From Shumkonia mesophila (GTDB lineage Bacteria; Pseudomonadota; Alphaproteobacteria; Rhodospirillales; Shumkoniaceae): a DNA stretch of 50,248 bases. The notes beneath the pieces were generated by a model, which had not been told where the DNA came from, ran no database searches, and was given only the letters and a program-made list of their open reading frames with translations. Below, one piece after another: positions 49,124 through 50,248 of the stretch. The stretch is taken from assembly GCF_026163695.1 (NCBI RefSeq), contig NZ_JAOTID010000020.1:1-50248 (forward strand), read 5' to 3'. Every line of letters begins with the position of its first letter. The stretch's first letter is position 1. A program made the translations under genes and the position numbers.

Positions 49124-50248
49124 TTATCCTTCGGGTCCGGACCGGCGGGGGGGCGGCCCGGCCTCGGCGGAAACCGCGGCCGCCGGCTCCCCATAGAGCC
49201 GCTGGACCGCGTCGAGCACGTCGCGGGCGATCGGCGCCGCCACGGCGGAGCCGCCGCCGCCATGCTCGACCACCACCGAAACGGCGAAGCGCGGCGCCTC
49301 CACCGGCGCGAAGCCGACGAACAGCGCGTGGTCGCGCTCTCGCCACGGCAGGTCCTCGTTCTTGCGGACCCCGGTATCGCGCTCGGCCTTGCTGATGCGG
49401 CGCACCTGGGCGGTACCCGTCTTGCCGGCCATGGCGCGGCTGGGTTCGCGAATGCGCGCGCCATAGGCGGTGCCGCGCGGCACGTTGACCACGGCGTCCA
49501 TCGCCTTGACGATGACATCGAGATGGGCCGGCGCGATGCCGAGGGATTCGGCCGGGGCGGTGGAGCGGATGGTAGCGCCGTTCGGCGTTACGCTGTCGCG
49601 GGCGAGATGCGGCTTCACCGCCAGGCCGCCGTTGGCGATCCTGGCCGTCATCACCGCCAGTTGCAGGGGCGTGGTCAGCATGTACGCCTGGCCGATGCCG
49701 GAAATCAGCGTCTCGCCCTGCTGCCAGGGAGTGCCGAAGGTGGCCAGCTTCCAGTCGCGGGTCGGCATCAGGCCGGGCTTCTCGTTGGGCAGGTCGATGC
49801 CCAGCCGCACCCCCATCCCCAGGCGCCTGGCCATGGCGGAGATGGCATCGATGCCGGTGCGGCGCGCCACCTCGTAGAAGTAGGAGTCGCAGGATTGCGC
49901 GATGCCGGCCTTGAGATCGAGCAGGCCGTGCCCGTGCTTCTTCCAGCAGTGGAACTTGGCGTCCCCCAGGCTGACCGAGCCCGAGCAGTACACCTTGGTG
50001 GCCGGCGTGATGACGCCCTTTTCCAGCGCCGCCAGGGCCACCACCATCTTGAAGGTGGAACCCGGCGCGTACTGGCCGGCGATCGCCTTGTTGGTGAGCG
50101 GGGATTTCGGGTTGCCCGCCAGCGCCTGCCATTCCTCGGAGGTGAGCCCGCGATTGAACGCGTTGGGATCGAAGCCGGGCACCGAGACCATGGCCAGCAC
50201 CTCGCCGGTCCTGACGTCCAGCACGACGACGGAGGCGCTCACCTGGCC
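49124..50248 (-). CDS. mrdA: Penicillin-binding protein 2 (partial, N-terminus outside window)
   Basis: The frame is open to the window edge. The visible 374 residues form the transpeptidase domain: SxxK as GSTFKM, SCDSYFYEVARR (SxD), and KTG as AGKTGTAQV, with EHGGGGSAVAAPIARDVLDA near the end. It cross-links peptidoglycan along the cell side wall with RodA. No phage features are present, so this is host chromosome. Confidence 0.95.
   Translation of the reverse strand, partial: GQVSASVVVLDVRTGEVLAMVSVPGFDPNAFNRGLTSEEWQALAGNPKSPLTNKAIAGQYAPGSTFKMVVALAALEKGVITPATKVYCSGSVSLGDAKFHCWKKHGHGLLDLKAGIAQSCDSYFYEVARRTGIDAISAMARRLGMGVRLGIDLPNEKPGLMPTRDWKLATFGTPWQQGETLISGIGQAYMLTTPLQLAVMTARIANGGLAVKPHLARDSVTPNGATIRSTAPAESLGIAPAHLDVIVKAMDAVVNVPRGTAYGARIREPSRAMAGKTGTAQVRRISKAERDTGVRKNEDLPWRERDHALFVGFAPVEAPRFAVSVVVEHGGGGSAVAAPIARDVLDAVQRLYGEPAAAVSAEAGPPPRRSGPEG

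Overview
The window is GC-rich and holds most of a lambda-like (siphovirus-type) prophage, followed on the right by a short piece of host chromosome. The host looks like an alphaproteobacterium, probably Rhodospirillales-like. This is inferred from the GapR-like and GcrA-like phage proteins, from the style of the DnaG-type primase, and from the flanking rodA/mrdA pair. The prophage integrase lies beside the 3' end of a tRNA-Lys(CTT) gene (47824-47899), the probable attachment site. The left prophage end, and with it any lysis genes, is outside the window.

Layout. (1) 1-21671, minus strand: structural genes in the exact lambda order when read right to left. These are terminase small and large subunits, gpW, portal, protease with nested scaffold, decoration protein, major capsid protein, head-tail joining and tail-completion proteins, tail tube, gpG/gpGT with a -1 frameshift heptamer, tape measure, M, L, K, I, J and a tail fibre cut by the window edge. 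Two plus-strand single-gene insertions interrupt it: a small lipoprotein (5001-5327) and an HTH protein (10622-10861). (2) 21956-33593, minus strand: early/replication operon. It has a primase-helicase, a DnaG-type primase without zinc ligands, a helicase-methyltransferase fusion, an MT-A70 methyltransferase, a C5 methyltransferase with an internal repeat array, a GcrA-like zinc protein and a CII/CP76-like regulator. Almost all its genes overlap by ATGA or GTGA. (3) 33653-35261: lysogeny switch with Cro-like and CI/LexA-like repressors and three related operator-like sequences. (4) 35013-43017, plus strand: accessory operon with a GapR-RMF fusion, an AAA+ ATPase, a degenerate HD protein, an ASCH-like protein, DUF5131 and DUF4031 proteins and a possible cysteine peptidase. 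(5) 43048-46015: a complete diversity-generating retroelement (DGR). (6) 46033-47723: an unknown protein, an excisionase-like protein and the tyrosine integrase. (7) 47824-50248: tRNA-Lys, rodA and partial mrdA of the host.

The main discovery is the DGR. Two tandem paralogous DUF1566/C-type-lectin-like target genes each end in a 93-bp variable repeat (VR1 43500-43592, VR2 44096-44188). These are followed by an Avd-like gene, the template repeat (TR 44798-44890) and a DGR-type reverse transcriptase. By direct alignment VR1 differs from TR at 9 positions and VR2 at 13 positions (plus one at the extreme 5' edge), and every one of these 22 differences falls on a TR adenine. Exactly 24 nt after each VR, but not after TR, is a 9-bp perfect hairpin with a UNCG loop, as expected for the cruciform that aids mutagenic retrohoming. 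Unlike the classic phage DGR, the targets are not in the tail operon and have no visible export signal.
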